Positions 15,748 through 23,598 of a stretch of 58,972 nt of DNA are shown here, in pieces. This DNA comes from Streptomyces sp. LUP30 (GTDB taxonomy: Bacteria; Actinomycetota; Actinomycetes; Streptomycetales; Streptomycetaceae). The stretch covers positions 1 to 58,972 of the forward strand of contig NZ_MJAJ01000054.1 in NCBI RefSeq assembly GCF_001746365.1, in the 5' to 3' direction. Position numbers and translations under genes: made by a program. Position 1 is the stretch's first letter, and each line of letters begins with the position of its first letter. The notes below the pieces were generated by a model, which did no database searches, was not told the origin of the DNA, and worked only from the letters and a program-made list of their open reading frames with translations.

Positions 15748-16391
15748 GGGGGCCTCCTGCCGTCGGCTCGTCCGTGCGGGCCGATCGTAGGGGCGTGGAC
15801 ATGACCGTCGGGAGACCTCGGCCCCAACACGGGGGTGACGGTGGATGGCAGGTGCCGTACATCGGGTGCGGGGTGTCCGCTACGACAGATGCGGAACACG
15901 GCCTACCGCGATATGACGGATCGTCGGATCCGCCCGGCCGGACGGATTCGCCGCGGGCCGCCGGGGGACCCGGTTCGGTACCGACCGCGGCGGTCCCGGT
16001 CGCGGCGGTCCTGGTCGCGGCGGTCGGTGCGGTGGTCGGTGCGGGCGGTCGGTCCCTGCCTCGCGGCACGCCGGGCGATCACCGGGCGGCGGAGGCGACG
16101 AGGACGACCAGCCGCCCCTCGCTTCACGACGGCCGGCGCCTCGTTCCGACCGGATGTCGGACGGATGACGCCGCCCCTGCTTCACGACGGCCGGCGCCTC
16201 GTTCCGACCGGATGTCGGACGGATGACGGACGGACGACGGACCGACGACGGCTCGGCCGTACAGGTACACGTACGTCAACAGTGCGTAAGACCCGGGTGA
16301 CCCGATGTGCGTCGAGCCCGCAGCCGCGAGTATCGTCCTAGTCCTCACCTGCACATACTCATACCGTTTTCCCTTGACATCGGAGGGCTCG
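15748..16391. other. 644-nt gene-free interval with tandem repeats
   Basis: I find no credible gene between the phosphodiesterase and the acyltransferase; the open frames here have unlike products and no ribosome sites. The left part has degenerate GGTCGCGGC-type runs (about 15980-16060), followed by a duplicated 50-nt block. Promoters for the two divergent genes must lie here; CATACT near 16353 may be the -10 of the acyltransferase gene. Confidence 0.6.
16121..16228. repeat. Two identical 50-nt direct repeats, 58-nt period
   Basis: The block starting GCTTCACGACGGCCGGCGCC occurs at 16121-16170 and again at 16179-16228 with no difference that I can see, each preceded by GCCGCCCCT. Within each block TCCGACCGGATGTCGGACGG forms an internal dyad (TCCGAC/GTCGGA). 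The perfect identity suggests a recent duplication. Confidence 0.85.
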
Positions 16392-17063
16392 TTGTCCCGC
16401 TTCGCGCTCATCAAGGCAATGCTCGGACCGGTCATGCGCCTGATGTTCCGCCCACAGGTCGAGGGCGCGGAGCACATCCCCGGCGACGGCCCCGTCATCC
16501 TGGCGGGCAATCACCTCACCTTCATCGACTCGATGATCCTGCCGCTCGTGTGCGACCGGCAGGTCTACTTCATCGGCAAGGACGAGTACGTCACCGGCAA
16601 GAGCCTGAAGGGCCGTCTCATGGCCTGGTTCTTCACCGGGGTCGGCATGATCCCGGTGGACCGCGACGGCGGCCGCGGCGGCGTGGCCGCGCTGATGACC
16701 GGACGCCGGGTGCTGGAGGAGGGCAAGGTCTTCGGCATCTACCCCGAGGGGACGCGCTCCCCCGACGGCCGCCTCTACCGGGGGCGCACCGGTATCGCCC
16801 GGCTGACGCTGATGACGGGGGCGCCGGTCGTCCCCTTCGCGATGATCGGCACGGACAAGCTGCAGCCGGGCGGCGCGGGGATGCCCCGTCCGGGGCGGGT
16901 CACCGTGCGGTTCGGCGAGGCGATGGAGTTCTCCCGCTACGAGGGGATGGACCGGGACCGTTATGTGCTGCGGGCCGTGACGGACTCGGTGATGACCGAG
17001 GTCATGCTCTTGTCCGGGCAGGAGTACGTGGACATGTACGCCACGAAGGCAAAGGCGGCGTAG
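16392..17063 (+). CDS. 1-acyl-sn-glycerol-3-phosphate acyltransferase (PlsC family)
   Basis: A 223-residue membrane-associated acyltransferase of phospholipid synthesis that adds a fatty acyl chain to lysophosphatidate. The family H(x4)D motif is NHLTFID (H41, D46). The FGIYPEGTRSPDGRLYRGRTG block carries the EGTR substrate site near 118. PVVPFAMIGTDK is the usual later motif. The start is TTG at 16392, chosen because GGAGGG lies four nt upstream and the protein then begins SRFALIKAML as in relatives; the in-frame ATG at 16305 would add a stretch with no ribosome site. It is a single gene. Confidence 0.88.
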   Translation: MSRFALIKAMLGPVMRLMFRPQVEGAEHIPGDGPVILAGNHLTFIDSMILPLVCDRQVYFIGKDEYVTGKSLKGRLMAWFFTGVGMIPVDRDGGRGGVAALMTGRRVLEEGKVFGIYPEGTRSPDGRLYRGRTGIARLTLMTGAPVVPFAMIGTDKLQPGGAGMPRPGRVTVRFGEAMEFSRYEGMDRDRYVLRAVTDSVMTEVMLLSGQEYVDMYATKAKAA

Positions 17064-17409
17064 GCCTCCGGCGGTCGGGCGGATCGTTCTCGTCGCCGTC
17101 GGCCGTCAAGTGTCGGTCGCCCGCGACTGCGGCGGGGGGCGGGTCCGGCGGGGCCACGTCCGTCAGGGGCCGGGGCGAGCTGCGCCTGCGTGCCGGTTGC
17201 AGGTGCGTCGTGGCCGGTCGCGCAGTGCCCCGCGCCTCTTAGGGGCGCGGCTGTCCTGCCGGCCCTTCACTCCGCGGCCCGCGGCTCCGAGAGGCGCGGC
17301 TGGCCCACCGCCCCGTTCACCCTGCGCCCCGTTCCCGAGAGGCGCGGCTCCACCGCCCTCGCTCAGCAGGGCCACGCCCCTCGGGAACGTGAACGCGGCC
17401 TCGGGGTGG
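17064..17409. other. Gene-free interval between convergent genes
   Basis: 346 nt between the acyltransferase and the MFS exporter, which point toward each other. It holds one copy of the interspersed GTGGCCGGTCGCGCAG repeat (17203-17250), ending in a small hairpin CCGCGCC/GGCGCGG (17230-17250) that may terminate either transcript, and several GAGAGGCGCGGCT-like fragments. No gene is credible. Confidence 0.55.
17203..17250 (+). repeat. Interspersed palindromic repeat, copy 1
   Basis: It contains GTGGCCGGTCGCGCAGTGCC and the hairpin CCGCGCC(7-nt loop)GGCGCGG. Related copies are at 28755-28786, 45943-45983 and 46053-46094. Confidence 0.7.
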
Positions 17410-18933
17410 TCAGGGGCGGTTCTCCAGTCGTTCGTTGCGCAGCATGAACCAGGCCGCTGCCGCCGTCGCCAGCAGGACCGTCGCGCCCACTGCGGACGCC
17501 ACGCTGAGGCCGTCCACGAACGCCTCGCGCGCTGACGTGAGCATCTGCTCCGCCGTGGCCGCCGGCATGTGTCCCGCCGCCTCCACCGCTCCCCCGAGCG
17601 ACTCGTGCGCCCCTTGCGGGGTGCCTGCCGGGGCCGGGAACCCGCGGTAGACGCCCGTCACGATCGAGCCGAGCACGGCGATGCCCAGGGCCGCGCCGAG
17701 TTCGTACGCCGTCTCGGACACCGCGGACGCCGCTCCGGCCTGGTCCTTCGGCACGGAGCCCAGGATGACGTCTGCGGTGACCGTGAAGGAGAAGCCGGCG
17801 CCCACGCCGACCACCAGCAGGATGGCCCCGAGCACCGGGTAGCCGGTGGACGGTCCGATCGTCGTCAGCGCGGCGAGGGCCAGGCCGATCGCCGCGAGGC
17901 CGCCGCAGACCACGGCCGGCACCGAGAAGCGGCGGGCGACCCGGCCCGCCGCCAGACCGGCCGCCACCGCCCCGATCGCCGCGGGCAGTTCGGCCAGTCC
18001 CGCCTCGAACGGCGGGCGGCCCTGGACGAGTTGCAGGTACTGGGAGAGGAAGAACACCAGGCCGGAAAGGCCCAGGATGGTCAGCAGGTCGGCCAGGACC
18101 GCGCCGCTGAAGCCGCGGTTGCGGAACAGGCGCATGTCCAGCAGCGGGGTCGGCAGGGTCAGCTGGCGGCGGACGAACCCGAACAGGGCCGCCGCGCCCA
18201 GCAGGCCCGTGCCGAGCGAGGCCCAGGTGAAGCCGTGGGTGGCGGTCTCCTTGACGGCGTACACGACGCCGATCATGCCGACCAGCGACAGCATCACGCT
18301 GAGCAGGTCCCACGGGCCCGGGTTCGGGGTGCGGGACTCGGGGAGCGTCCTGATGCCGACGAGGACGAGGACGACCATCACCGGCACGTTGATGAGGAAG
18401 ACCGAGCCCCACCAGAAGTGTTCGAGCAGGAAGCCGCCCACGATGGGGCCGACCGCGGTGCCGGCGGAGGCGGTCGCGCCCCAGATGCCGATCGCGAGGC
18501 TGCGCTCGCGCGGGTCGTGGAAGAGGTTGCGGATCAGGGCGAGGGTGGCGGGCATCAGCGTCGCGCCGGCCACGCCGAGCAGCGCCCGGGCGGCGATCAT
18601 CGTCTCCGGCGTCGTCGCGTAGGCGTTGAGGACCGATATCAGCCCGAACGCGGTGGCGCCGGCGAGCAGGATCCGCTTGCGGCCGATGCGGTCGCCGAGG
18701 CTGCCCATCGAGACGAGCAGACCGGCGATGACGAACGAGTAGACGTCCCCGATCCACAGGAGCTGGGTGCCGGAGGGCGCGAGGTCCTCGCTGATGTAGG
18801 GGGTCGCGAGACCGAGGACGGTCGCGTCGACGGCCACCAGCAGCACGGCGAGCACGAGGACGGAGAGCGCGAGCCAACGGTCCGGGCGCCGCACCGCCTC
18901 GGTCGTGGTCGACGGCTGCAGGGTGCTGGTCAT
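17410..18933 (-). CDS. MFS drug exporter, DHA2 (EmrB/QacA) family, 14 helices
   Basis: A 507-residue proton-driven multidrug exporter. Visible DHA2 signatures are VLLVAVDATVLGLATPYI in helix 1 (motif D1), GSLGDRIGRKRIL in the loop 2-3 (motif A), ARALLGVAGATLMPATLALI (motif B) and WGATASAGTAVGPIVGGFLL (motif C, antiporter). The protein has about 14 hydrophobic segments. The ATG at 18933 has AGAGG five nt upstream; ATG 18951 is in frame but lacks a ribosome site. It begins 14 nt after the stop of a TetR regulator, so the two form an operon under the TetR operator. The substrate is unknown but is probably a drug or secondary metabolite that also acts as the TetR inducer. Confidence 0.93.
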   Translation of the reverse strand: MTSTLQPSTTTEAVRRPDRWLALSVLVLAVLLVAVDATVLGLATPYISEDLAPSGTQLLWIGDVYSFVIAGLLVSMGSLGDRIGRKRILLAGATAFGLISVLNAYATTPETMIAARALLGVAGATLMPATLALIRNLFHDPRERSLAIGIWGATASAGTAVGPIVGGFLLEHFWWGSVFLINVPVMVVLVLVGIRTLPESRTPNPGPWDLLSVMLSLVGMIGVVYAVKETATHGFTWASLGTGLLGAAALFGFVRRQLTLPTPLLDMRLFRNRGFSGAVLADLLTILGLSGLVFFLSQYLQLVQGRPPFEAGLAELPAAIGAVAAGLAAGRVARRFSVPAVVCGGLAAIGLALAALTTIGPSTGYPVLGAILLVVGVGAGFSFTVTADVILGSVPKDQAGAASAVSETAYELGAALGIAVLGSIVTGVYRGFPAPAGTPQGAHESLGGAVEAAGHMPAATAEQMLTSAREAFVDGLSVASAVGATVLLATAAAAWFMLRNERLENRP

Positions 18934-18947
18934 GGTTCCTCTCTTCG

Positions 18948-19526
18948 TCATGCGGAATTCCGAGCTGCGGGATCACCTGGGGCGGGATGTCTCAGTGCGC
19001 CGCCCAGCAGCAGTTCGACGACCATGTGCGGGAAGTCCTTCGGCGCGCCCTTGCCGCTCTGCACCATCCAGACCCCCGAGGCCAGCAGGCCGAACAGGGC
19101 CTCGGTGAGCCAGGCGGGTGTGAGGTCGATGCGGAACTCTCCGCTGAGCTGACCGCGCCGGAAGAGTGCGGAGATCCGGTCGTCGATCCGGGTCCAGCCC
19201 TCGTGCTGCTCCTCGCCCTCGAACAGCTGGTTCTCGGTGTAGAGGAAGGCGAGCAGGCCCGCGGCGGACTCGATCGCGCTGACCAGCCGGCGCACGGCCT
19301 CGCTCGCCGGACCCTCGTCGAGGCGGGCCGCGTCCAGGGCCGACTCGCACTCGGCGATCCCGAGGGCCTCCAGCGCGCGGACGAGCGCGTCGCGTCCGGC
19401 GAAATGCCGGTGCAGCGTGGCGCGGCTGATGCCGGCCCCCTTGGCCACCTCGTCCATCGTCGCGGTGGATTTACGGGTCAGCAGAGCGGCTGCGCTGCGC
19501 AGCACGTGGTCACGGTCGACGGCCAT
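18948..19526 (-). CDS. TetR/AcrR family repressor of the adjacent exporter
   Basis: A 192-residue regulator. Residues 5-50 form the TetR helix-turn-helix (HVLRSAAALLTRKSTATMDEVAKGAGISRATLHRHFAGRDAL, in pieces). The rest is a ligand-binding helical domain (LTPAWLTEALFGLLASGVW). It starts at ATG 19526, which lies within an ATGAGACA half-site. The promoter has TATGGT six nt before the ATG, so the message may be leaderless. It is predicted to bind the operator at 19545-19564 and repress itself and the DHA2 exporter, released by the exporter's substrate. Confidence 0.9.
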   Translation of the reverse strand: MAVDRDHVLRSAAALLTRKSTATMDEVAKGAGISRATLHRHFAGRDALVRALEALGIAECESALDAARLDEGPASEAVRRLVSAIESAAGLLAFLYTENQLFEGEEQHEGWTRIDDRISALFRRGQLSGEFRIDLTPAWLTEALFGLLASGVWMVQSGKGAPKDFPHMVVELLLGGALRHPAPGDPAARNSA

Positions 19527-19544
19527 GAGACAACCATAAACCAA

Positions 19545-19564
19545 ATGAGACATCTTTGTCTCAT
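19545..19564. promoter_or_regulatory. TetR operator: perfect 8-bp inverted repeat
   Basis: ATGAGACATCTTTGTCTCAT has perfect 8-nt arms and a 4-nt spacer. A third ATGAGACA half-site lies at 19525-19532 over the tetR start codon. The position upstream of the tetR -10 box fits autoregulation. Confidence 0.75.
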
Positions 19565-19624
19565 CGTGGGCGCACGCAGCTCACGACCGAGACGTCGTCC
19601 CGTCCGGCCGCAGCGGCCGAGCCG

Positions 19625-20596
19625 TCAGTGCCAGGGCAGGCGGCCGCGCTGCTCCCAGTACGCGCGGGGCTCCTCGGCGAGGGCGGCGAGCCGGTCCAGC
19701 TGGTCGCCGTCCAGGTCCGCGACGGCCGCGTGCAGGTTGGAGGCGAGCTGGGCAGCGGTCGCGGCGCCGGAGAGGACGACGCCGGCCCAGGGCCGGCGCA
19801 GGACCAGGGCGAGGGCGATGGCGTCGCAGCCGAGGGAGGATTCGGCGGCGACCGCCTTCAGGGCCTCCGGCGCATGGGGTCCGGCGAGACGGCCGTTGGC
19901 CATGCCCTCCTTCACGATCACCGTGAGGCCGGCGTCGTGGGCCTCGGCGAGAGCGGGGCCGGCCGAGGTCTCCAGCGCGTTGTACGTCGACTGGACGGTG
20001 CGGAACAGGGGCTCGCCGTCGACCGTCACGGCCAGGGCGGCGCGGATCGCGGCGGCCTGGGCGGGCCCGCTGGTCGAGAAGCCGACGGTGACCCCCTGAG
20101 CGGCGGCCTCGGCCAGCTTCGCGTGGAGTTCCTTGTCGGTGAGGGCCGGACTGTCCGGGGTCACCGAGTGGATCTGGTACAGGTCGAGCCGGTCGCCGAG
20201 CAGCTCGGCGGTCTCGGCGCGCTGACGTTCGTATGTCGCGAGGCCGTGGTCCTTGACCTCGTGCTTCTCCGCGTCCGTGGTCCAGTCGGCGGTGTAGGTG
20301 TAGCCCCACTTGCTCCCGACGACGACATCGTCGACGTCGGGCCTGGCCTTCAGCCAGTCGGCCAGGAACTCCTCGGACCGGCCGTAGGAGCGGGCCGCGT
20401 CGAAGTAGCGCACGCCCTGGGCGTAGGCCGCGTCGAGGAGTTCGTGGGTGCGGGAGCGCAACACGTCGACGCTGCGGTCCGCTCCGAGGTCCTCGTCGCG
20501 ACCGAGGTTGATGTAGCCCGGGCGGCCGACGGCGGCGAGGCCGAAGCCGATGTGACAGGTGGGGGTGGTTGCGGTGGCCAGGCGGGCGAAGGGCAT
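19625..20596 (-). CDS. Aldo/keto reductase
   Basis: A 323-residue NADPH-dependent oxidoreductase of the AKR superfamily. It has GFGLAAVGRPGYINLGR at the start and LLDAAYAQGVRYFDAARSYGRSEEFLADWL, with the Asp/Tyr of the tetrad. VVVGSKWGYTYTADW supplies the Lys, DLYQIHSVTPDS the His, and GVTVGFSTSGPAQ follows. The start chosen is ATG 20596 (MPFARLA) with GGAG seven nt upstream; the longer open frame runs into tandem repeats and is not credible. Its 5' side carries the repeat tracts at 20656-20800. The substrate cannot be assigned. Confidence 0.88.
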   Translation of the reverse strand: MPFARLATATTPTCHIGFGLAAVGRPGYINLGRDEDLGADRSVDVLRSRTHELLDAAYAQGVRYFDAARSYGRSEEFLADWLKARPDVDDVVVGSKWGYTYTADWTTDAEKHEVKDHGLATYERQRAETAELLGDRLDLYQIHSVTPDSPALTDKELHAKLAEAAAQGVTVGFSTSGPAQAAAIRAALAVTVDGEPLFRTVQSTYNALETSAGPALAEAHDAGLTVIVKEGMANGRLAGPHAPEALKAVAAESSLGCDAIALALVLRRPWAGVVLSGAATAAQLASNLHAAVADLDGDQLDRLAALAEEPRAYWEQRGRLPWH

Positions 20597-20655
20597 CGCG
20601 GGCTCCGTAGGGTCGGCTCCGGTTCGGCTCCCGACCAACGTAACCCGCGATGACC

Positions 20656-20691
20656 TTGACCTTGGGCTTGGGCTTGGGCTTGGGCTCGGCC
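20656..20691. repeat. TTGGGC hexanucleotide tandem repeat
   Basis: Four exact TTGGGC units (20662-20685), flanked by degenerate units TTGACC before and TCGGCC after. It lies 66 nt upstream of the aldo/keto reductase start. Confidence 0.9.
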
Positions 20692-20731
20692 CGGCCTTGG
20701 ACTCGGCCAAGACCGAGGCCCAGGCCTGGAA

Positions 20732-20800
20732 CCCGGCTCCCGGCTCCCGGCTCCCGGCTCCCGGCTCCCGGCTCCCGGCTCCCGGCTCCCGGCTCCCGGC
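20732..20800. repeat. CCCGGCT heptanucleotide tandem repeat, about 9.9 copies
   Basis: Nine perfect CCCGGCT units plus six nt of a tenth, with no variant. It lies between the argH stop (20844) and the aldo/keto reductase. The seven-nt unit is not a multiple of three, so a coding role is unlikely; copy number could vary by slippage. Confidence 0.95.
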
Positions 20801-20843
20801 AGACGATGACCTGTCCGGCGTCCGGTCGTCGGCCGTGTCCCGC

Positions 20844-22277
20844 CTAGCGCTTCGTCTTGGCCGTCGCCCACTCGTGCTGGGCCGCCACGTCGCGCTTCAC
20901 CTCGGCGAGCTGGACGGCGACCGCGCTGGGCGCGGTGCCCCCGCGACCGTCGCGGGAGGCCAGGGCGCCGGGGACGTTGAGGACCGTGCGCACCTCGGGG
21001 GTGAGGCGGGCGGAGATCTTCACGAACTGCTCGTCCGTCAGCTCGTCCAGCTCCTTGCCGTCGGCCTCGGCGACCTTGACGCACTCGCCGGCGACTTCGT
21101 GCGCGACGCGGAACGGCTCACCCTGCTTGACCAGCCACTCCGCGATGTCCGTAGCCAGGGAGAAGCCGGCCGGGGCCAGTTCCGCCATGCGCTCACGGTG
21201 CACGGTGAGGGTGTCGATCATGCCGGTGAAGGCCGGGAGCAGAACCTCGAGCTGGTCGCAGGAGTCGAAGACCGGCTCCTTGTCCTCCTGCAGGTCGCGG
21301 TTGTAGGCCAGGGGCAGGGCCTTGAGGGTGGCCATCAGACCGGTGAGGTTGCCGATGAGACGGCCGCTCTTGCCCCGGGCCAGCTCCGCGATGTCGGGGT
21401 TCTTCTTCTGGGGCATGATCGACGAGCCGGTGGAGAAGGCGTCGTGCAGGGTGACGAAGGAGAACTCCTTCGTGTTCCAGATGATGATCTCCTCGGCGAC
21501 CCGGGAGAGGTTCACCCCGATCATCGCGGTGATGAAGGCGAACTCGGCGACGAAGTCGCGGGACGCCGTGCCGTCGATGGAGTTGCCCACGCTGCCGTTC
21601 TCGAAGCCGAGGTCCTCGGCGACCGCCTCCGGATCGAGGCCGAGGGAGGAACCGGCCAGCGCGCCGGAGCCGTACGGCGAGACGGCGGTGCGCTCGTCCC
21701 ACTGCCGCAGCCGCTCCGCGTCCCGGGACAGCGACTGCACATGCGCGAGGACATGGTGGGCGAAGAGGACCGGCTGGGCGTGCTGGAGGTGGGTGCGGCC
21801 CGGCATCGCCACGTCCGGGTGGGCCTCCGCCAGGCCGATGAAGGCGTCCTGGAGTTCCGCGATCAGGCCGCCGATGATCCGGGCGTGGTCGCGCAGGTAC
21901 ATGCGGAACAGGGTGGCGACCTGGTCGTTGCGGGAACGGCCGGCGCGCAGCTTGCCGCCCAGGTCGGGGCCGAGGCGCTCCAGCAGGCCGCGCTCCAGGG
22001 CGGTGTGGACGTCCTCGTCGGCGATCGTGCCCACGAAGGAGCCGTCGGCGACGTCCGCCTCGAGCCGGTCGAGGCCGTCGAGCATCCGGGTCAGCTCGTC
22101 CTCGGTGAGCAGGCCCGCCTTGTGCAGCACCCGCGCGTGGGCGCGGGATCCGGCGATGTCGTAGGGCGCGAGCCGCCAGTCGAAGTGGACGGACGCGGAC
22201 AGCTTGGCCAGGGCCTCGGCGGGACCGTCGGCGAAACGACCGCCCCAGAGCCTTACGTCACCGCTGTTGCTGCTCAC
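20844..22277 (-). CDS. argH: Argininosuccinate lyase
   Basis: A 477-residue lyase of the last arginine step, splitting argininosuccinate into arginine and fumarate in the cytosol as a homotetramer. The family signature GSSIMPQKKNPD, with the catalytic Ser of the flexible loop, is near residue 285, and KLRAGRSRNDQVAT and GRTHLQHAQP are the other conserved blocks. The start is GTG at 22277 with GAGGAGC upstream. It is separate from argCJBDR by about 6.6 kb but carries its own ARG-box promoter. argG is not in the window. Length and motifs are normal for the family. Confidence 0.97.
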   Translation of the reverse strand: MSSNSGDVRLWGGRFADGPAEALAKLSASVHFDWRLAPYDIAGSRAHARVLHKAGLLTEDELTRMLDGLDRLEADVADGSFVGTIADEDVHTALERGLLERLGPDLGGKLRAGRSRNDQVATLFRMYLRDHARIIGGLIAELQDAFIGLAEAHPDVAMPGRTHLQHAQPVLFAHHVLAHVQSLSRDAERLRQWDERTAVSPYGSGALAGSSLGLDPEAVAEDLGFENGSVGNSIDGTASRDFVAEFAFITAMIGVNLSRVAEEIIIWNTKEFSFVTLHDAFSTGSSIMPQKKNPDIAELARGKSGRLIGNLTGLMATLKALPLAYNRDLQEDKEPVFDSCDQLEVLLPAFTGMIDTLTVHRERMAELAPAGFSLATDIAEWLVKQGEPFRVAHEVAGECVKVAEADGKELDELTDEQFVKISARLTPEVRTVLNVPGALASRDGRGGTAPSAVAVQLAEVKRDVAAQHEWATAKTKR

Positions 22278-22309
22278 TTGCGCTGCTCCTCACCGCTGCA
22301 CCTCAACGT

Positions 22310-22346
22310 TATGCATGAGTATGCAGACCTCCGCATGATTCGTCAA
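22310..22346 (-). promoter_or_regulatory. argH promoter with ARG box
   Basis: In transcript sense, -35 TTGACG (22341-22346), a 17-nt spacer and -10 CATACT (22318-22323). The ARG-box-like sequence TGCATACTCATGCATAA overlaps the -10, where ArgR binding would block RNA polymerase. Confidence 0.75.
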
Positions 22347-22354
22347 TCCGGCCT

Positions 22355-22390
22355 CATCCGTGCCGGTATCCGTGTCGGTATCCGTGTCGG
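22355..22390. repeat. Three copies of a 12-nt repeat
   Basis: CATCCGTGCCGG followed by TATCCGTGTCGG twice, immediately upstream (in argH sense) of the argH -35. The following sequence includes the palindrome AAGACGTCTT near 22408. Confidence 0.85.
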
Positions 22391-22504
22391 TCTCGAAGAC
22401 TTTTTGAAGACGTCTTGAACAACGGCAACCGCTTACCCGTACTCACCCCTGAACGCTGGCGCCGCGTTGACGACACCCACTCCTGACCCAAGTGAGGCAC
22501 CCGC

Positions 22505-23395
22505 ATGTCCAGGGCTCTTCCCAAGTACAACAAGCGTCGTGTGGCGATCATCGGTGGCGCCGTCGCAGTGGCTCTGACCGGTGCGGTCGTGGTGAACACC
22601 GCCCTGGCCGGGGAGTCCAAGAGCGGGGCGACCAACGCCCAGACGCTCGCCGCCGGCCCCGGCACCATCGCGTGCCCCGACGTGGCCTCGAAGCTGCCCG
22701 CGATCCCGGCCTCCGCCAAGGCCGAGGTCGACCGCAACCTGACCCTGCTGCAGACGCAGATCCAGGAAGCCAACACGCGGTTGCAGAACACCGTGGGCCA
22801 GGGCGGCCCCAACTTCGTGCAGAACGCGATCCTCGGCCCGCTGAAGGACAAGCGCATCTCGACCGTCAACCGCATCGCCACGGCCATCGGCCGTACGGCC
22901 GCGAAGCCGACGGGCCTGGACGCGCTGGCGCCCTGCGCCCTCAACGGTGGCGGCGCGGCCGCCCCGGCGACGGGCAACAACGGCAACGCCGGGAACAACG
23001 GCATGAACGGCAACGCCGGGAACAACGCGAACAACGGCAAGAACGGCAACGCGGGGAACAACGGCAACAACAACGCCGGGAACGCGGGCAACGCCGGTGC
23101 GGTCGGCACGATCACGTGCCCGGACGTGGCCTCGCAGCTTCCCGCGGTCCCCGCCTCCGCCCAGGCCGAGGTCGACCGCAACCTGACCCTGCTGCAGACG
23201 CAGATCCAGGAAGCCAACACGCGGTTGCAGAACACGGTCGGCCAGGGCGGCCCCAACTTCGTGCAGAACGCGATCCTCGGCCCGCTGCAGGGCAAGCGCG
23301 AGTCCACCATCGACCGCATCGCCATCTCGATCGGCCGCAAGGGGACCAAGCCGCAGGGTCTGAACGCCCTCGCCGCCTGCACGCTGAACAAGTGA
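22505..23395 (+). CDS. Secreted protein with two duplicated domains joined by an Asn/Gly linker
   Basis: A 296-residue protein of unrecognised family. A basic start (KYNKRR) and hydrophobic segment 13-35 form a signal peptide or anchor. Domain 1 (about 52-146) and domain 2 (about 200-296) are near copies, each beginning with a CPDV motif and sharing VDRNLTLLQTQIQEANTRLQ, GQGGPNFVQNAILGPL and IGR. Each has two Cys exactly 87 residues apart (C57/C144, C205/C292), suggesting one disulfide per domain outside the cell. The linker (about 156-198) is built almost only of Asn, Gly and Ala (NGNAGNN repeats). The two coding copies differ at only two of about 125 nt over the core. The function is unknown; it looks like a cell-surface or envelope protein. 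A strong hairpin follows the stop. Confidence 0.85.
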   Translation: MSRALPKYNKRRVAIIGGAVAVALTGAVVVNTALAGESKSGATNAQTLAAGPGTIACPDVASKLPAIPASAKAEVDRNLTLLQTQIQEANTRLQNTVGQGGPNFVQNAILGPLKDKRISTVNRIATAIGRTAAKPTGLDALAPCALNGGGAAAPATGNNGNAGNNGMNGNAGNNANNGKNGNAGNNGNNNAGNAGNAGAVGTITCPDVASQLPAVPASAQAEVDRNLTLLQTQIQEANTRLQNTVGQGGPNFVQNAILGPLQGKRESTIDRIAISIGRKGTKPQGLNALAACTLNK

Positions 23396-23407
23396 CGTGA
23401 CAGGCAT

Positions 23408-23445
23408 GGTGGCCGCCCCGAGGAAAGCCGACCGGGGCGGCCACC
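23408..23445 (+). terminator. Strong hairpin after the duplicated secreted protein
   Basis: Perfect 13-nt arms, GGTGGCCGCCCCG (23408-23420) and CGGGGCGGCCACC (23433-23445), with a 12-nt loop, 12 nt after the stop. There is no U-run, as is common in GC-rich actinobacteria. Confidence 0.75.
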
Positions 23446-23560
23446 TGCGGTCCGCGAACGTGGGCACGAGCGGGTGCAAGCAGCTGCACACGGGCATCCG
23501 CCGTCATACACGGGTGTACGCGACCGTACCCGGCGTCGACAGGCGCGGGCCGTAATCTCC

Positions 23561-23590
23561 TTAGACGCGCGAAAGGCTTTCCTGGATAAT
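23561..23590 (+). promoter_or_regulatory. Promoter of the PNPOx-like gene, leaderless
   Basis: TTAGAC (23561-23566), 18 nt, then GATAAT (23585-23590); the ATG follows eight nt after the -10. The transcript should start at or next to the ATG, and no ribosome site is present. Confidence 0.6.
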
Positions 23591-23598
23591 CGTTAGAC

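Noticed and set aside
15835..16341. A 168-codon open frame in the gene-free interval
   Set aside because: Its product is Arg-rich and consists of translated tandem repeats; no ribosome site and no family.
20732..20800. A CRISPR array
   Set aside because: The units are seven nt, contiguous and without spacers; no cas genes are present. It is a simple tandem repeat.
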